This document shows, one piece after another, positions 53,439-62,964 of a stretch of 64,000 nucleotides of DNA (positions are counted from its first letter, which is position 1; every line of letters begins with the position of its first letter). The notes beneath the pieces are model-generated. The model had not been told where the DNA came from. It worked only from the letters and a program-made list of their open reading frames with translations, and searched no databases. The translations under genes were made by a program, and so were the position numbers. The stretch comes from Pararhodobacter oceanensis (GTDB lineage: Bacteria > Pseudomonadota > Alphaproteobacteria > Rhodobacterales > Rhodobacteraceae), in NCBI RefSeq assembly GCF_003076755.1, contig NZ_QDKM01000004.1, positions 62,001-126,000 on the forward strand, written 5' to 3'.

Positions 53439-53851
53439 TGCGATATACTGTTACAGCATTGATTTGCGGGGCTTTTCTGGCCGCGCCGCTTGCCGCGCAG
53501 ACGATTTGGGCGCCCTTGCAAGCGACGCCGCAAGAGCAGCAGCGTCCGCGTGGGCCGGCGCTCTCTTCGGGCACATCGGCGACATTGCGGGCCTTGGACA
53601 AAATGTCCGGCGAGGTGGTGGAGCTGGGGCTGAATGTCGGCGCGACGGTGGGGTTCGGGCGGTTGCAGATTGACCTGATTTCCTGCCGCTATCCGACTGA
53701 AAACCCCGCCTCGGACGGGTTCGCCTTTATGGAAATCCGCGATGCGGCGCGCGATGAGCGGCTGTTTCGGGGCTGGATGGTGGCCTCCAGCCCCGCGCTC
53801 AATGCGCTGGATCACGCGCGCTATGACATCTGGGTGCTGCGCTGCCAGTGA
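53435..53851 (+). CDS. DUF2155 family exported protein
   Basis: 138 aa with a signal peptide (MMRYTVTALICGAFLAAPLA then AQ) and the DUF2155 core: LRALDKMSGEVVELGLNVG, LISCRYPTENPASDGFAFME, LFRGWMVASSPALNALDHAR, YDIWVLRC. Two Cys (in SCRYP and LRCQ) may form a disulfide. Function unknown; coupling to mlaD suggests envelope maintenance. Convergent with the aminopeptidase gene. Confidence 0.9.
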   Translation: MMRYTVTALICGAFLAAPLAAQTIWAPLQATPQEQQRPRGPALSSGTSATLRALDKMSGEVVELGLNVGATVGFGRLQIDLISCRYPTENPASDGFAFMEIRDAARDERLFRGWMVASSPALNALDHARYDIWVLRCQ

Positions 53852-53854
53852 GAT

Positions 53855-55636
53855 CTACCCCAGCGGCGCGCAGGCCTGTTGCAGCCATGTGCGGGCGGTC
53901 TCGGAGACGCGCGCGTTGAGGTTTTCCCAGACCTGTGCGTGATAGGCGTCGAGCCATGCGACCTCATCCGCCGTCATTAACTCTTGCAATATCAAGCGCT
54001 TGTCGATCGGGCAAAAGGTGATCGTCTCGAAATCGAGCCACGGGCGGCTTTCGCCCAAGGGCGCGGCCTCTTGCACGACAATCAGGTTTTCGATGCGGAT
54101 GCCAAAGGCTTTGGGGCGGTAGTATCCCGGTTCATTGGACAGGATCATGCCCGGTTCAAAGGGCAGCATCGAGACCCGCGACAGGCGCATCGGGCCTTCA
54201 TGGACGCTGAGCGCGGCGCCGACGCCGTGGCCGGTGCCATGGTCAAAATCGAGCCCGTCGAGCCAAAGCGGATAGCGCGCGAGGGCGTCGAGATGGCCAC
54301 CGGCGACGCCGCGCGGAAAGCGGGCGCGGGAGATCGCGATCATCCCTTGCAGCACGCGGGTATAGGCGGCGCGGCGGTTGCGCGCGACCTCGCCCACGGG
54401 CAGGGTGCGGGTGATATCGGTGGTGCCATCGGGGTATTGGCCGCCGGAATCGATCAGGAAAAGATCGCCGCTTTGCAGCATCCGGTTGCTGTCTTCGGTG
54501 ACGCGGTAATGGTTAATCGCGGCATTGGGGCCGGTGGAACTGATCGTGTCAAAGCTCAGATCAAGAAGCTCTCCGGTGGCGGCGCGGAAGGATTCCAGCC
54601 GCTGCGCCATATCGATTTCACTGAGCGATGTGAGGTCTTGCGCGTCATACCAGGCGAGAAATTCAACCATCGCGGCGCCGTCGCGCAGATGGGCGGCGCG
54701 CATACCGGCAAGCTCGGCGGGGTGTTTGATCGCCTTTGCCATCAGAAAGGGATCGGCGCCCTCAACGCCTTGATTCAACGCGGTTTTCACCGCGAGAGGG
54801 GCGGTGGCGGGGTCGAATTGCACGGGGCCATCAAGGGCACGCAGGGCGGGGACGAAAGCCTCGGGCGCGTGCAGGGTGACATCCGGCTCGATGGTGATAT
54901 CCGTGAGTTTCGCCGTGTCGATGAAGAGGTCGATCTGCGCGTTGCTGTGCAGGATCGCGAAGCCCTGCACCACCGGATTGCGCGTGATATCGGCGCCGCG
55001 CCAATTCATTAACCACGCCAGCGAATCCGCCAGTGTGATCACTGTGGCGGTGATGCCCGAGTGCTGCAGTTGCGCGGCGATCTCGGCGCGTTTTTCGGCG
55101 CTGCTGCGACCGGCGAGGGTGAGCGGATGGGCGCGGACACGGCCCTGCGCGGGGGCAGGTTGATCGGCCCAGATAGCATCAAGCGGGTTGCTGTCGAGCG
55201 CTTGCAGGGTGATGCCGTGACCGCGCAACCCGTCCTCGATTTTAGCGATCTCATCCGGCGTGTGCAGCCACGGGTCAAAGCCGATCACCGCGCCGGAGTT
55301 TGCGTGTTGGATCAGCCAATCGGCGGCGCTGGTTTGGGGCCAAGGGACGGGTTGATAGGCGGTAAGGTCGATCTGGTCGCGCACTTGGATGGTGTAGCGA
55401 CCGTCGATGAAAACACCGGCAACCTGTTGAAGAACAACACAGAATCCCGCCGATCCGGTGAAGCCGGTGAGCCATGAGAGGCGCTCGTCATGGGGGGAGA
55501 CATATTCGCCTTGATGGGCGTCGGCGCGGGGCACGAAGAAGCCGTCGATCCCGCGCGCGGCGAGTTCAGCGCGCAACAGCGCGAGGCGCGGGGCGCCTTG
55601 GTCGGGCGAGGTGGAGGCGGTGAAAGATTGGAACAT
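53855..55636 (-). CDS. Xaa-Pro aminopeptidase (aminopeptidase P family)
   Basis: 593 aa, the long eukaryote-like form with two N-terminal creatinase domains (~15-140, ~160-300) and a C-terminal pita-bread metallopeptidase domain. Metal ligands are Asp in LIDSGGQY and GTTDITRT, His in GTGHGVG, Glu in LSNEPGYY and Glu in IRIENLIVV. Removes N-terminal residues before proline. Cytosolic, single gene. Confidence 0.94.
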   Translation of the reverse strand: MFQSFTASTSPDQGAPRLALLRAELAARGIDGFFVPRADAHQGEYVSPHDERLSWLTGFTGSAGFCVVLQQVAGVFIDGRYTIQVRDQIDLTAYQPVPWPQTSAADWLIQHANSGAVIGFDPWLHTPDEIAKIEDGLRGHGITLQALDSNPLDAIWADQPAPAQGRVRAHPLTLAGRSSAEKRAEIAAQLQHSGITATVITLADSLAWLMNWRGADITRNPVVQGFAILHSNAQIDLFIDTAKLTDITIEPDVTLHAPEAFVPALRALDGPVQFDPATAPLAVKTALNQGVEGADPFLMAKAIKHPAELAGMRAAHLRDGAAMVEFLAWYDAQDLTSLSEIDMAQRLESFRAATGELLDLSFDTISSTGPNAAINHYRVTEDSNRMLQSGDLFLIDSGGQYPDGTTDITRTLPVGEVARNRRAAYTRVLQGMIAISRARFPRGVAGGHLDALARYPLWLDGLDFDHGTGHGVGAALSVHEGPMRLSRVSMLPFEPGMILSNEPGYYRPKAFGIRIENLIVVQEAAPLGESRPWLDFETITFCPIDKRLILQELMTADEVAWLDAYHAQVWENLNARVSETARTWLQQACAPLG

Positions 55637-55713
55637 GGGGCAGCCTGCTGTGAATTTTGCGCAGCATGCCAGTTGCGGGCGCGGGCTGCAATCAGGGGCA
55701 ATCGGGGCGCGCG

Positions 55714-56337
55714 TCAGTATTCATTGGCGCCTTTGCCAGCGAGGATTTTCGGGGTCAGTTTCGCGATCCGCTTGAGGCGGGTGGCGCTGGTTTTGGCGGT
55801 GTTCAGCACAATCGCATAGCTGCGCTGGCGGCCCGGGGTGAGGGCATTGAAGGCCTCGGCGAGCGCGGGATCGGCGTCGAGGGCGTCGATCAACTCTTGC
55901 GGCAGGTCCAATGGCGCGGGAGCGGATTTTCCGGGGCGCAGACCGGCCTCGGCATTGGTTTTGGCGGCGCTGAGAAAGCCCTGGATCGCGGGGGTCAGGC
56001 GGATCACCTCGGCCTTGGAAGTGAAGCGTAACACATTGGAAACGCTGCTATTCGGCCCGGGTTTTTGTAGCAGGCCATCTGGGTCGTCCAAGAGTTCAGC
56101 ATCCATCAAGGTCAGGCAGAAGTCGCCCTTGAAAGCACCCACTAACGCGATGTTGCGGTCGGCAAAACGGTAGCAGGGATGGCCCCAGCGCAGGGATTCC
56201 TCGAGCCCTGCGTCAATGCAAATCTGGCGCAAATGGGCCAGCCCCTCGGCCCAGCGGCGGGCCGAACAGGCGTCGGAGGCAAAGCGCGGGCAGCGGCCGC
56301 AGCCGTCGATGAAATAGCGCTGGACGTCCTCGATCAC
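55714..56337 (-). CDS. YdeI/OmpD-associated (DUF1801-type) family protein
   Basis: 207 aa starting at GTG 56337, which overlaps the cobT stop (GTGA). N-terminal DUF1801/YdhG-like domain ([33 protein letters not shown]) and C-terminal OmdA/YdeI tail ([40 protein letters not shown]). Studied relatives are linked to protection against cationic peptides; role here unknown. Cys-rich N-terminal stretch [12 protein letters not shown] is unusual. Confidence 0.85.
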   Translation of the reverse strand: MIEDVQRYFIDGCGRCPRFASDACSARRWAEGLAHLRQICIDAGLEESLRWGHPCYRFADRNIALVGAFKGDFCLTLMDAELLDDPDGLLQKPGPNSSVSNVLRFTSKAEVIRLTPAIQGFLSAAKTNAEAGLRPGKSAPAPLDLPQELIDALDADPALAEAFNALTPGRQRSYAIVLNTAKTSATRLKRIAKLTPKILAGKGANEY

Positions 56338-58208
56338 CGGCCCATCATCGACGCCATGCCCATCACGCGGGCGCGGGCGCGCGGGTCGCTGTCAAACAGC
56401 GCGGCGAGTTGTTCGGTCATCGCGCCGGCGAGTTGTTCGACATCGGTGATGGTGACCGCGCGCTCGTAGTAGCGGGTCACGTCATGGCCGATGCCGATGG
56501 CCAGCAGTTCGACGGCTTTGCGCTTTTCGACCATGGCGATCACGTCGCGCAGGTGTTTTTCCAGGAAATTCGCCGAGTTCACCGAGAGGGTGGAATCATC
56601 GACCGGCGCGCCGTCCGAGATCACCATCAGGATTTTGCGCTGCTCGCGGCGGTTGATCATTCGGCGGTGCGCCCATTCCAGCGCCTCGCCGTCGATATTT
56701 TCCTTGAGCAAACCCTCTTTCATCATCAGCCCGAGGTTGTCGCGCACCCGCCGCCACGGCGCATCGGCGCTTTTGTAGATAATGTGGCGCAGGTCGTTGA
56801 GGCGACCGGGCGATTGGGCGCGGCCATCGGCGAGCCATTTCTCGCGGCTTTGCCCGCCTTTCCACGCGCGGGTGGTGAAGCCGAGGATCTCGACCTTGAC
56901 CTGACAACGCTCGAGCGTGCGGGCCAGAACATCGGCGCAGATCGCGGCAATCGAGATCGGGCGGCCACGCATCGAGCCGGAGTTGTCGATCAGCAAGGTC
57001 ACCACGGTGTCGCGAAATTCGGTGTCTTTTTCCACCTTGAACGACAAGGGTGTGGTCGGGTTGGCGACGACCCGGGCGAGGCGGCCTGCGTCGAGCGTGC
57101 CTTCCTCAAGATCGAATTCCCACGAGCGGTTTTGCTGCGCCTGCAAGCGGCGTTGCAGCTTGTTGGCGAGACGGCTGACCGCGCCTTTCAGCGGGTCAAG
57201 CTGCTGGTCGAGATAGGCGCGCAGGCGTTCCAGCTCGATCGGCTCGGCCAGTTCCTCGGCAGAGATTTCTTCATCGAAATCAGTGCTATAGATCACATAG
57301 TTGGGGTCGGCATCCGAGGGTGGAGCGGGCAGCGGCGGCTCGGGCGGGGCCTCGGCCTGCGGCATTTCGCTTTCGTCCGACATCTCGTCTTCGGCGTTTT
57401 CGTCCATCACCACATCGGTTTCGGCGGTCTCTTCCTGCGCGCCGTCCTGTTCGGTCTCGGTCTCTTCGCTGTCGGAGGATTCGTCGCCGGTGCTGTCGGG
57501 GGTGTCCTCGGCCTCGGATTGTTCTTCTTCCGAGCCCTCGTCCTCATCGCCCATATCGTCGGGGTCGTCGCCCAATTGGTCGCCGTAGCCGAGATCCTGA
57601 ATCACCTTGCGGGCGAAACGGGCGAAAGCGGCCTGATCGCCCAGCACATGATCGAGGTTTTCGAGTGTCTCGCTGGCCTGTTGTTCGATGAACGGGCGCC
57701 AGAGGTCGGCGACGGTGTCGGCGCCTTTGGGCAGCGCGCGACCGGTGGCCATTTCGCGGATCAACAGACCGGCGGCAACCGAGAGGGGCGCTTCGGTCTG
57801 GCTGCGGATCTGGGCATAGCCCTTGCGTTCGGCGTCATGGGCGATACGGGCGTCGATATTCTCGGCCGTCCCGGGCATATGGCGGGCGCCGACGGCCTCG
57901 CAACGGGCGGTCTCCATCGCTTCATAGAGGTCGCGCGCCATCTCGCCCTGCGGCTGATAGCGGGCGTGCGTGGCCTCATTGTGAAAGCGGCGTTTGAGCG
58001 CGAACCCGTCCGCCGTGCCACGCGCCAAGAGCACCTCGTCGCGGGTCATGCGGCGGGTAACCTGCGGCAAGCGCATGGAATCTTTCGTCATTCCCGGCGG
58101 ATCGACGGTAAAGCTGACGGCGACCTCGGTATCATCAGCCATCACGCGGGTGGCGTCGCTGAGGGCTTTTTTGAACGGATCGGCGGGGTTGTCGGACATC
58201 TTGCTCAT
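56334..58208 (-). CDS. cobT: Cobaltochelatase subunit CobT
   Basis: 624 aa from ATG 58208. Part of the aerobic CobNST complex that inserts cobalt into hydrogenobyrinic acid a,c-diamide in B12 synthesis. N-terminal CobT domain, a very acidic middle (about residues 215-310, rich in Asp/Glu/Ser), and a C-terminal VWA domain with MIDAS motif DNSGSM near residue 405. CobS, usually next door, is not in the window. B12 made here would be the cofactor for the corrinoid-dependent chemistry implied by the MttB-family gene. Confidence 0.95.
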   Translation of the reverse strand: MSKMSDNPADPFKKALSDATRVMADDTEVAVSFTVDPPGMTKDSMRLPQVTRRMTRDEVLLARGTADGFALKRRFHNEATHARYQPQGEMARDLYEAMETARCEAVGARHMPGTAENIDARIAHDAERKGYAQIRSQTEAPLSVAAGLLIREMATGRALPKGADTVADLWRPFIEQQASETLENLDHVLGDQAAFARFARKVIQDLGYGDQLGDDPDDMGDEDEGSEEEQSEAEDTPDSTGDESSDSEETETEQDGAQEETAETDVVMDENAEDEMSDESEMPQAEAPPEPPLPAPPSDADPNYVIYSTDFDEEISAEELAEPIELERLRAYLDQQLDPLKGAVSRLANKLQRRLQAQQNRSWEFDLEEGTLDAGRLARVVANPTTPLSFKVEKDTEFRDTVVTLLIDNSGSMRGRPISIAAICADVLARTLERCQVKVEILGFTTRAWKGGQSREKWLADGRAQSPGRLNDLRHIIYKSADAPWRRVRDNLGLMMKEGLLKENIDGEALEWAHRRMINRREQRKILMVISDGAPVDDSTLSVNSANFLEKHLRDVIAMVEKRKAVELLAIGIGHDVTRYYERAVTITDVEQLAGAMTEQLAALFDSDPRARARVMGMASMMGR

Positions 58209-58352
58209 GGGCTGTTTATGCACCCGAGTGCGGGGCGGGAAAAGGGGGCATTTGGCACATTGGGCCGCGATTGCGGGGTGCCGGAGGGAATTCGGCGAAA
58301 AGGCCGGGCCGGGCGCGGGGGCGCGGTATGGTTAACGGCGGTAACTGGCGGT

Positions 58353-58967
58353 TTAGTCGAACAAAGCGCGGCAGATTTGCGGGATATAATCGAGCGTCAG
58401 ATCCTGCAATGCAAACCCTCCGGGCGCAAGCCTGCCGCTGTCATTGCGCACTTGCGCGGGGTCGCCGCTGTTGCGTTCTAACACGTAATCGCCGGTCAGC
58501 AGGTTGACGTCGCAGCTGCCGTGATAGGCGGGGTCGATGCGGTCATAGAATTGATGGGTGAAACCGGCGACGCGAAAGCTGTCCTCGCGGTAGGCGATGG
58601 TGATGCGCTGAGTCCATGGCGTGCGGCCAATGCCGGTTTGCTCGGAGGTGATGGCGAATGTGGTGGGTGTCAGCGCCACGAGGCCGGGGGTTTGGCCGCC
58701 CCATGGGCCCGCGTAGGTCGCGGAGAATGTGGTGAATTGCGGTTCGAGCCCGCGGAAGGTGCCGAGATAGACGCGGAGATCGGCGCTATCGGGGGTCTCG
58801 CTTTGCACCAGCAGCACCGCATCGGGGTCGCCGTCGCCGTTCCAATCCCCCGAGAGCGCGGCGATCAGGGTTCCGGGCTGCGGCGCATCGCTATCGGCGA
58901 GCGCGGGGGTGACCAGCGCGGTGAGTGCGAGGAGGGCGAGGTGATAGCGGGTGGAGGGCGCTTGCAT
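58353..58967 (-). CDS. Exported protein with FG-GAP/VCBS-like repeat, function unknown
   Basis: 204 aa with a signal peptide (MQAPSTRYHLALLALTALVT then PALADS). One Ca2+-binding-like motif SGDWNGDGDPDAVLLVQ follows, as in FG-GAP repeats, and two Cys (GSCDVN, PQICR) may form a disulfide. Rest unrecognised. Single gene between cobT and the MscS gene. Confidence 0.78.
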   Translation of the reverse strand: MQAPSTRYHLALLALTALVTPALADSDAPQPGTLIAALSGDWNGDGDPDAVLLVQSETPDSADLRVYLGTFRGLEPQFTTFSATYAGPWGGQTPGLVALTPTTFAITSEQTGIGRTPWTQRITIAYREDSFRVAGFTHQFYDRIDPAYHGSCDVNLLTGDYVLERNSGDPAQVRNDSGRLAPGGFALQDLTLDYIPQICRALFD

Positions 58968-59062
58968 GGCTGAAAACTCCTTGGGGTAACGCCAGCCTAG
59001 GCGGCGGGGCGTTGGATTTATAGCCTAGATGCACCCCTCACCGGAACGTGACGCGCAAGCGG

Positions 59063-60079
59063 TCAGGGCAATCGCCCCGCCGGTCTGCCGCTGCGGGGCG
59101 TGCTGTCGGTGGCGTGTTCGACTGAGGGGTCCGCTGTGGCGGTCTCAGCGACCACCTCGCCGGCCTCGGGGGCTTTGGCCAGCGGTGGCACGGGGGGCGC
59201 CTCGCTGCCGGTGATCACCGCGATGCGGCGGTAAGGGGCGACGGAGCCCGCCTCGCGCAGTGCTTCATCAACGCGGCGGAAGACCTCATCGCGGCAATCC
59301 ACATCTCGGTCAAAGCGCGAGAGCCAATAGCGGATCGCATAGGTGATGCCGCCCTCCTCATAGGCGGTGACGCGGACATCGGGGGCGGGGTCTTGCTGGA
59401 TATGTTTGGCCTCTTTGAGCGCGGAGAGCAGCAGCGCGCGGGCCTGCTGGATCGGCATCGAATGATCGAGCGTGACATTGACCTGCGCGCGGTATTGCGG
59501 CTTGGGCGCCGAGTAATTGGTGATCCGCTGGCGGGCGATCTGGCTGTTGGGCAGGATCACATAGGCATGGTCGCGGGTCAGCAGGCGAGTGGTGCGCCAG
59601 CCGATCTCAATCACCTTGCCGCGGGCCAGCGCGTCGATATCGACCCAATCACCAATGCGAAACGGGCCTTCGACGCCAAGCGCGATCCCCGAGAGCGTAT
59701 CGGCGACGACATTGCGGATGGCAAAGCCAAGAAGGGCGAGCACAAGGCCGGAACCGGCCAGCGTGCCAAAGGCGCCTTGGCCAAGATAAAGCGAGGTGGC
59801 GGCGATAAAAGCGACCATGAACAGCAGCACCGCCACCATATCCTTGAGCAATCGCGGATAGGGGCGGCGCTTGCTGGCGGCTTGGTCAAGGGCCAGCGCG
59901 GCGATCCGGCTGATCAGCCAAGCGGCGGCGAAATAGGCCAGCGCGGTGACCGCTTGGGGCAGCGATTCAAACTCACCGAAACGGTCACGCAGGAGCCATG
60001 GGGTCAGCACCAAGAGCAGGCTGAGCAGGGTCAGAAGGGCGGGCCATAGAAGGCGTCTATAGGCATGTTTTATCCGCAT
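59063..60079 (-). CDS. Small-conductance mechanosensitive channel (MscS family)
   Basis: 338 aa. Membrane segments at about 12-30, 42-62, 78-98 and the pore helix near 105-135 (GTLAGSGLVLALLGFAIRNV is the TM3 glycine/alanine pattern). The cytoplasmic beta domain follows (VEGPFRIGDWVDIDALARGK, YVILPNSQIARQRITNYSAP). C-terminal ~45 residues are Ala/Glu-rich and disordered. Releases solutes on hypo-osmotic shock. Confidence 0.9.
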   Translation of the reverse strand: MRIKHAYRRLLWPALLTLLSLLLVLTPWLLRDRFGEFESLPQAVTALAYFAAAWLISRIAALALDQAASKRRPYPRLLKDMVAVLLFMVAFIAATSLYLGQGAFGTLAGSGLVLALLGFAIRNVVADTLSGIALGVEGPFRIGDWVDIDALARGKVIEIGWRTTRLLTRDHAYVILPNSQIARQRITNYSAPKPQYRAQVNVTLDHSMPIQQARALLLSALKEAKHIQQDPAPDVRVTAYEEGGITYAIRYWLSRFDRDVDCRDEVFRRVDEALREAGSVAPYRRIAVITGSEAPPVPPLAKAPEAGEVVAETATADPSVEHATDSTPRSGRPAGRLP

Positions 60080-60090
60080 GGGCTCTCCGG

Positions 60091-60363
60091 TCAGGCGCTA
60101 AGCGGTTGCCGACGCTGTGCGGGCATGGCGCAGGTCGGGCAGCGGGTGCCATCGACACTGGCATTCGCAGCGCGGGGGATTTCAGTTTTGCAGCGGCGGC
60201 AGAATAGCGCAACACCGGGGCTGGAGGCGCCCATGGCAAAGCCCATGGCGCGGCCCATCGCCGATGAAATCGGGGTGCGGCAGACCGGACAGCGGCCAGC
60301 GGCGGCGCGGGGCAGGGTTTCGTTGCAGGTTTCGCAGACTGCGCGTGCGTTGATGACGTTCAT
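60091..60363 (-). CDS. Small zinc-ribbon protein
   Basis: 90 aa from ATG 60363 with GGAG upstream. Four CxxC pairs: CETC, CPVC, CRRC and CPTC, which make two zinc ribbons separated by a Met/Gly/Ala-rich linker that may be a hydrophobic helix (SSAMGRAMGFAMGASS). Precedes the MscS gene by 11 bases, so both may be co-transcribed. Function unknown. Confidence 0.75.
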   Translation of the reverse strand: MNVINARAVCETCNETLPRAAAGRCPVCRTPISSAMGRAMGFAMGASSPGVALFCRRCKTEIPRAANASVDGTRCPTCAMPAQRRQPLSA

Positions 60364-60514
60364 TTCGCCAACTCCGAACAAAGGGTTATGCCGGACGCGG
60401 GGTCCGGCGGTGTTATCCCCTGTGACCGGAGCTGCCATCACCTAGGGGGTGGCGCCGGTCATTGGGGGTGCCCGCAGGAGGTGCGGGCGGAGCATTGTGT
60501 TGCGCAACAAGAGG

Positions 60515-61027
60515 TTACGCGTCCTCGGCGTCGCGGTCAGCGTCGCTGGGGGTGTCGGGTGTGTCGTCGAGATCGTCGTGATCCGCAGGGCTTGCGGTCA
60601 GTTCGGGATCCGCCTCGACGTGGATCACGGTCAGCATCCGGCGCTCATCATCGCGGGTGTCCCAATGAAAGGCCGCGCCCTCGGCCAGACCCAGCAGGGC
60701 GACGCCGATCGGCGTCATCACCGAGATCATATCGCGGGTGATATCGGCGTTCTCGGGGTAGACCAGCGTCACCCGACGGGTCTGTTTGGTGGCCTCGTCG
60801 CGGTAGGTGACGCGGCTGCCGATGCCGATCACGTCCTGCGGCATATCCGCAGGCTCGACGATGCGCGCCCGCCCGAGTTCCTCAAGCAGCCGGTCGGCGA
60901 GCGCCGGATTGCGCCCGAATGCGCCCTCGGCCAGCCCCTCGATATGCGTCAGATCCTCGGCATTGATGACAATCTGCGGCTGCTGGCTGCGGCGGGCCGC
61001 GGCGGTTTCGGGAGTAGCTGTGCTCAT
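60515..61027 (-). CDS. Nucleoside-diphosphate-kinase regulator (Rnk)/GreA-C-like protein
   Basis: 170 aa. An N-terminal Rnk-type helix region (IVINAEDLTHIEGLAEGAFG, ADRLLEELGRARIVEP) and a GreA/GreB C-terminal-like domain (IGIGSRVTYRDEATKQTRRV, TLVYPENADI, VMTPIGVALLGLAEGAAFHW). The C-terminal ~25 residues are Asp-rich. Rnk binds RNA polymerase and affects NDP kinase levels; role here by family only. First of two such genes on this strand. Confidence 0.85.
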   Translation of the reverse strand: MSTATPETAAARRSQQPQIVINAEDLTHIEGLAEGAFGRNPALADRLLEELGRARIVEPADMPQDVIGIGSRVTYRDEATKQTRRVTLVYPENADITRDMISVMTPIGVALLGLAEGAAFHWDTRDDERRMLTVIHVEADPELTASPADHDDLDDTPDTPSDADRDAEDA

Positions 61028-61139
61028 CGGGGAACCTCTCTGTGCGTGATCTGGGCATGTGTCGGATGGGTGTATAGGGGGGATATATTGACGCTATGTG
61101 ACAGGTGGCGGGGGGCGGGCGGCGGGTGACGGGCGGGCG

Positions 61140-61625
61140 CTAATGGGTAACGCCGAGTACCGTGACCGCGGTGATCTTGCCGCAGCGATGGACCAAGGGC
61201 GCGCGCTGGCCGACCCGCATACCGATCAGCGTCACACCCAAGAGCGAAAAGGCGGCAATCACGCCATTCGCCCCGAGGGTGCGCGACTGGTGGCACAAAA
61301 GGCCCACCTGCTCGGGCCCGTCGTCGATCGTATAGCGCACCGTCGCGCCACCGCTGACCGCATCGCCTGGCAGATCCGCGTCCTCGACCGTCGGCGCGTT
61401 CAGCGTGTTGCGCAGCACGCGGCTGAGATAGGGTTCCAGCCTTGGGTCACATTCCGCGTCATAACGCTCCAGATGGCCGCGGTCGGTGGTGTTGATCACC
61501 GGCACATAGGCTTTGGGCACATAGGAGGGGCGGCGGCTGGCACCCCAACCGCGGGGCTTGCGGCCGCCGGGGCTGCGCGGGGTGAAGAGTGGTGCAAATA
61601 GATATGGGTTAAAATTCAGTTTCAT
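61140..61625 (-). CDS. Second Rnk/GreA-C-like protein, divergent
   Basis: 161 aa from ATG 61625 (GGGGAG 8 bases before). Weaker copy of the same fold: an N-terminal extension rich in Pro/Arg, then ECDPRLEPYLSRVLRNTLNA and VSGGATVRYTIDDGPEQVGL, ANGVIAAFSLLGVTLIGMRVG. It lies upstream of the 60515 gene on the same strand, 112 bases apart. The Rnk helix motif is degenerate, so function may differ. Confidence 0.72.
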   Translation of the reverse strand: MKLNFNPYLFAPLFTPRSPGGRKPRGWGASRRPSYVPKAYVPVINTTDRGHLERYDAECDPRLEPYLSRVLRNTLNAPTVEDADLPGDAVSGGATVRYTIDDGPEQVGLLCHQSRTLGANGVIAAFSLLGVTLIGMRVGQRAPLVHRCGKITAVTVLGVTH

Positions 61626-62221
61626 CTTGATCTCCCCTCGGTCGATGGCCGGATTTCGCCACCGTCGTTTCAAAACTCAGAAAAGTGAGGAGCCCCGAGA
61701 GGATTGCAGCGCAACGCGCTTAAACCGCCCGGGGAGACGTCCGGGTCAGAAGTGGTAACCCCATATATTTAAAACAGCACCGCATAGATATTAGCTAGGG
61801 TCGCGATCTGCTTTCGTCAACTGGCAGCTTGGGAAATTGGCCGGAACCCGCCGAATAACCGGCGAAATGGCCAAAAGGTCGCACCACGCGCGGATCACTT
61901 GAAACACAATGCCGTGAGCCCCATATCGAATGTATGATGACATTGCCCGTTCACAAGAGGTTCCTGCGCTGTGCCGGAAATCTGCTGAACCGCCGGTAAC
62001 CCCGAGCGGGCTCTGCGCCATTGCGCCTGCACGTCTCGGGGGTCATCCGCCTTGGGGGCTTACCCCCTCAGGCATCGGCTCGGGATCATAGAACCCGCGC
62101 CACCCGTTTACCAGTCTCGCAGACCGCCCAGCGGTCATGTTGATCCTCTGGCGCGTTGTCAGGGGGGCCGTTGTGACGGCGGTCTGCGCTATCGCTCTGC
62201 ATGTCTATGGAGGGTTCCCCA
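61626..62221. other. Intergenic region of 596 bp, possible non-coding RNA locus
   Basis: No protein gene is supported. There is an AT-rich stretch (CCCCATATATTTAAAACAGC at 61761-61780), a CCCCGAG/CTCGGGG inverted repeat at 62000-62041, a GGGGGCTTACCCCC hairpin at 62054-62067 and CCCATAT at two places. The RBS GGAGGG of the DUF1127 gene is at its right end. A small RNA could be encoded but nothing proves it. Confidence 0.45.
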
Positions 62222-62581
62222 ATGCATCCGTTCTTGATTTTCCACGACTATCTCGGCTTTCGCAAAGCGCATCAGCGCCGCCAGCAGCAACGGCGCGAGA
62301 GCAATCTTTTACTGCGCGCGGCGCAGGCCCTGCGCGGGTTGGCGCAGAATATGATGACCGCGCACCGGCGGCGCCGGATGATCGCCGCGCTTGAGGGGAT
62401 GGACGACCGGCTGTTGCGCGATATCGGGTTGTATCGCTGCAATATCCGCGAGGTGGTCGAGAGTTTCAGCGACCGCGAATTGAGCATGCGTCCGGTGGCG
62501 GCGGCGCTGCCGCGCAGTGAGCCGCAGCGCACCGTCCGCGCCGCCAATTCGGGCCAGCCGGCCTATTTGCAGGCCGCCTGA
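62222..62581 (+). CDS. DUF1127-family small protein
   Basis: 119 aa. The DUF1127 core RRRRMIAALEGMDDRLLRDI then GLYRCNIREVV is at residues ~49-80, preceded by a basic Gln/Arg-rich helix and followed by a variable tail. GGAGGG lies 7 bases before ATG 62222. DUF1127 proteins in alphaproteobacteria bind RNA and tune phosphate/carbon metabolism; a role here is only by family. Confidence 0.85.
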   Translation: MHPFLIFHDYLGFRKAHQRRQQQRRESNLLLRAAQALRGLAQNMMTAHRRRRMIAALEGMDDRLLRDIGLYRCNIREVVESFSDRELSMRPVAAALPRSEPQRTVRAANSGQPAYLQAA

Positions 62582-62672
62582 TCCCGCAGCTTCGCGTGGT
62601 GCCACCGGCGATGGTGGCGCCGCGCATCCCGCCACTGATGTTCACCGCAGTCACCCTCTGGGAGTTACGCAT

Positions 62673-62858
62673 ATGATGATTTGTAAAGCTGATTTCGAAG
62701 ACCTTTTCCCCGAGATTTTCCCTGCCGAGCGTGGCCAGCCTGCACGCCCGCCAGAGGGGCGAGAGGGAGGGCCATCCGGTGAGCCTGAGGGGGCGGCGCC
62801 CGCCGCGGCAAGCGCGCGGCGACAGGCGGCTGACGCTTGCGACGCACTGGCGGCCTGA
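62673..62858 (+). CDS. Short protein, 61 aa, uncertain
   Basis: ATG 62673 follows GGGAGTTACGCAT, a fair RBS. The translation starts MMICKADFEDLFPEIFPAER and continues Pro/Gly/Ala-rich without domain. Good RBS and position 91 bases after a DUF1127 gene support it; low-complexity composition argues against. Could be a real small protein or a chance frame. Confidence 0.45.
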   Translation: MMICKADFEDLFPEIFPAERGQPARPPEGREGGPSGEPEGAAPAAASARRQAADACDALAA

Positions 62859-62901
62859 GGGGGCGTTGCGGGTGCGGAATGCAGAAATTTTGACAGATTT
62901 C

Positions 62902-62931
62902 TTGACCTGAGCGCGACGCGCCCCATTTAGA
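62902..62931 (+). promoter_or_regulatory. Candidate sigma70 promoter of dps
   Basis: TTGACC (62902-62907) and TTTAGA (62926-62931) are 18 bases apart, 34 bases before the dps ATG; TTGACA at 62890-62895 is an alternative -35. AAGGAG (62951-62956) is the RBS. Confidence 0.5.
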
Positions 62932-62964
62932 GCTTAGCAAAGCAGTATTTTAAGGAGAAAGAGA

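Noticed and set aside
53984-55012. 342-aa frame opposite the Xaa-Pro aminopeptidase
   Set aside because: Antisense to a metallopeptidase with all five metal ligands in place.
56409-58481. 690-aa open frame on the + strand opposite cobT
   Set aside because: It is antisense to a clear CobT with VWA/MIDAS motif; its translation is low-complexity and arises from GC-rich codon third positions.
61980-62080. tRNA-like or structured RNA gene near the CCCCGAG/CTCGGGG repeat
   Set aside because: No cloverleaf, T-arm or CCA-proximal pattern can be drawn; only two separate hairpins.
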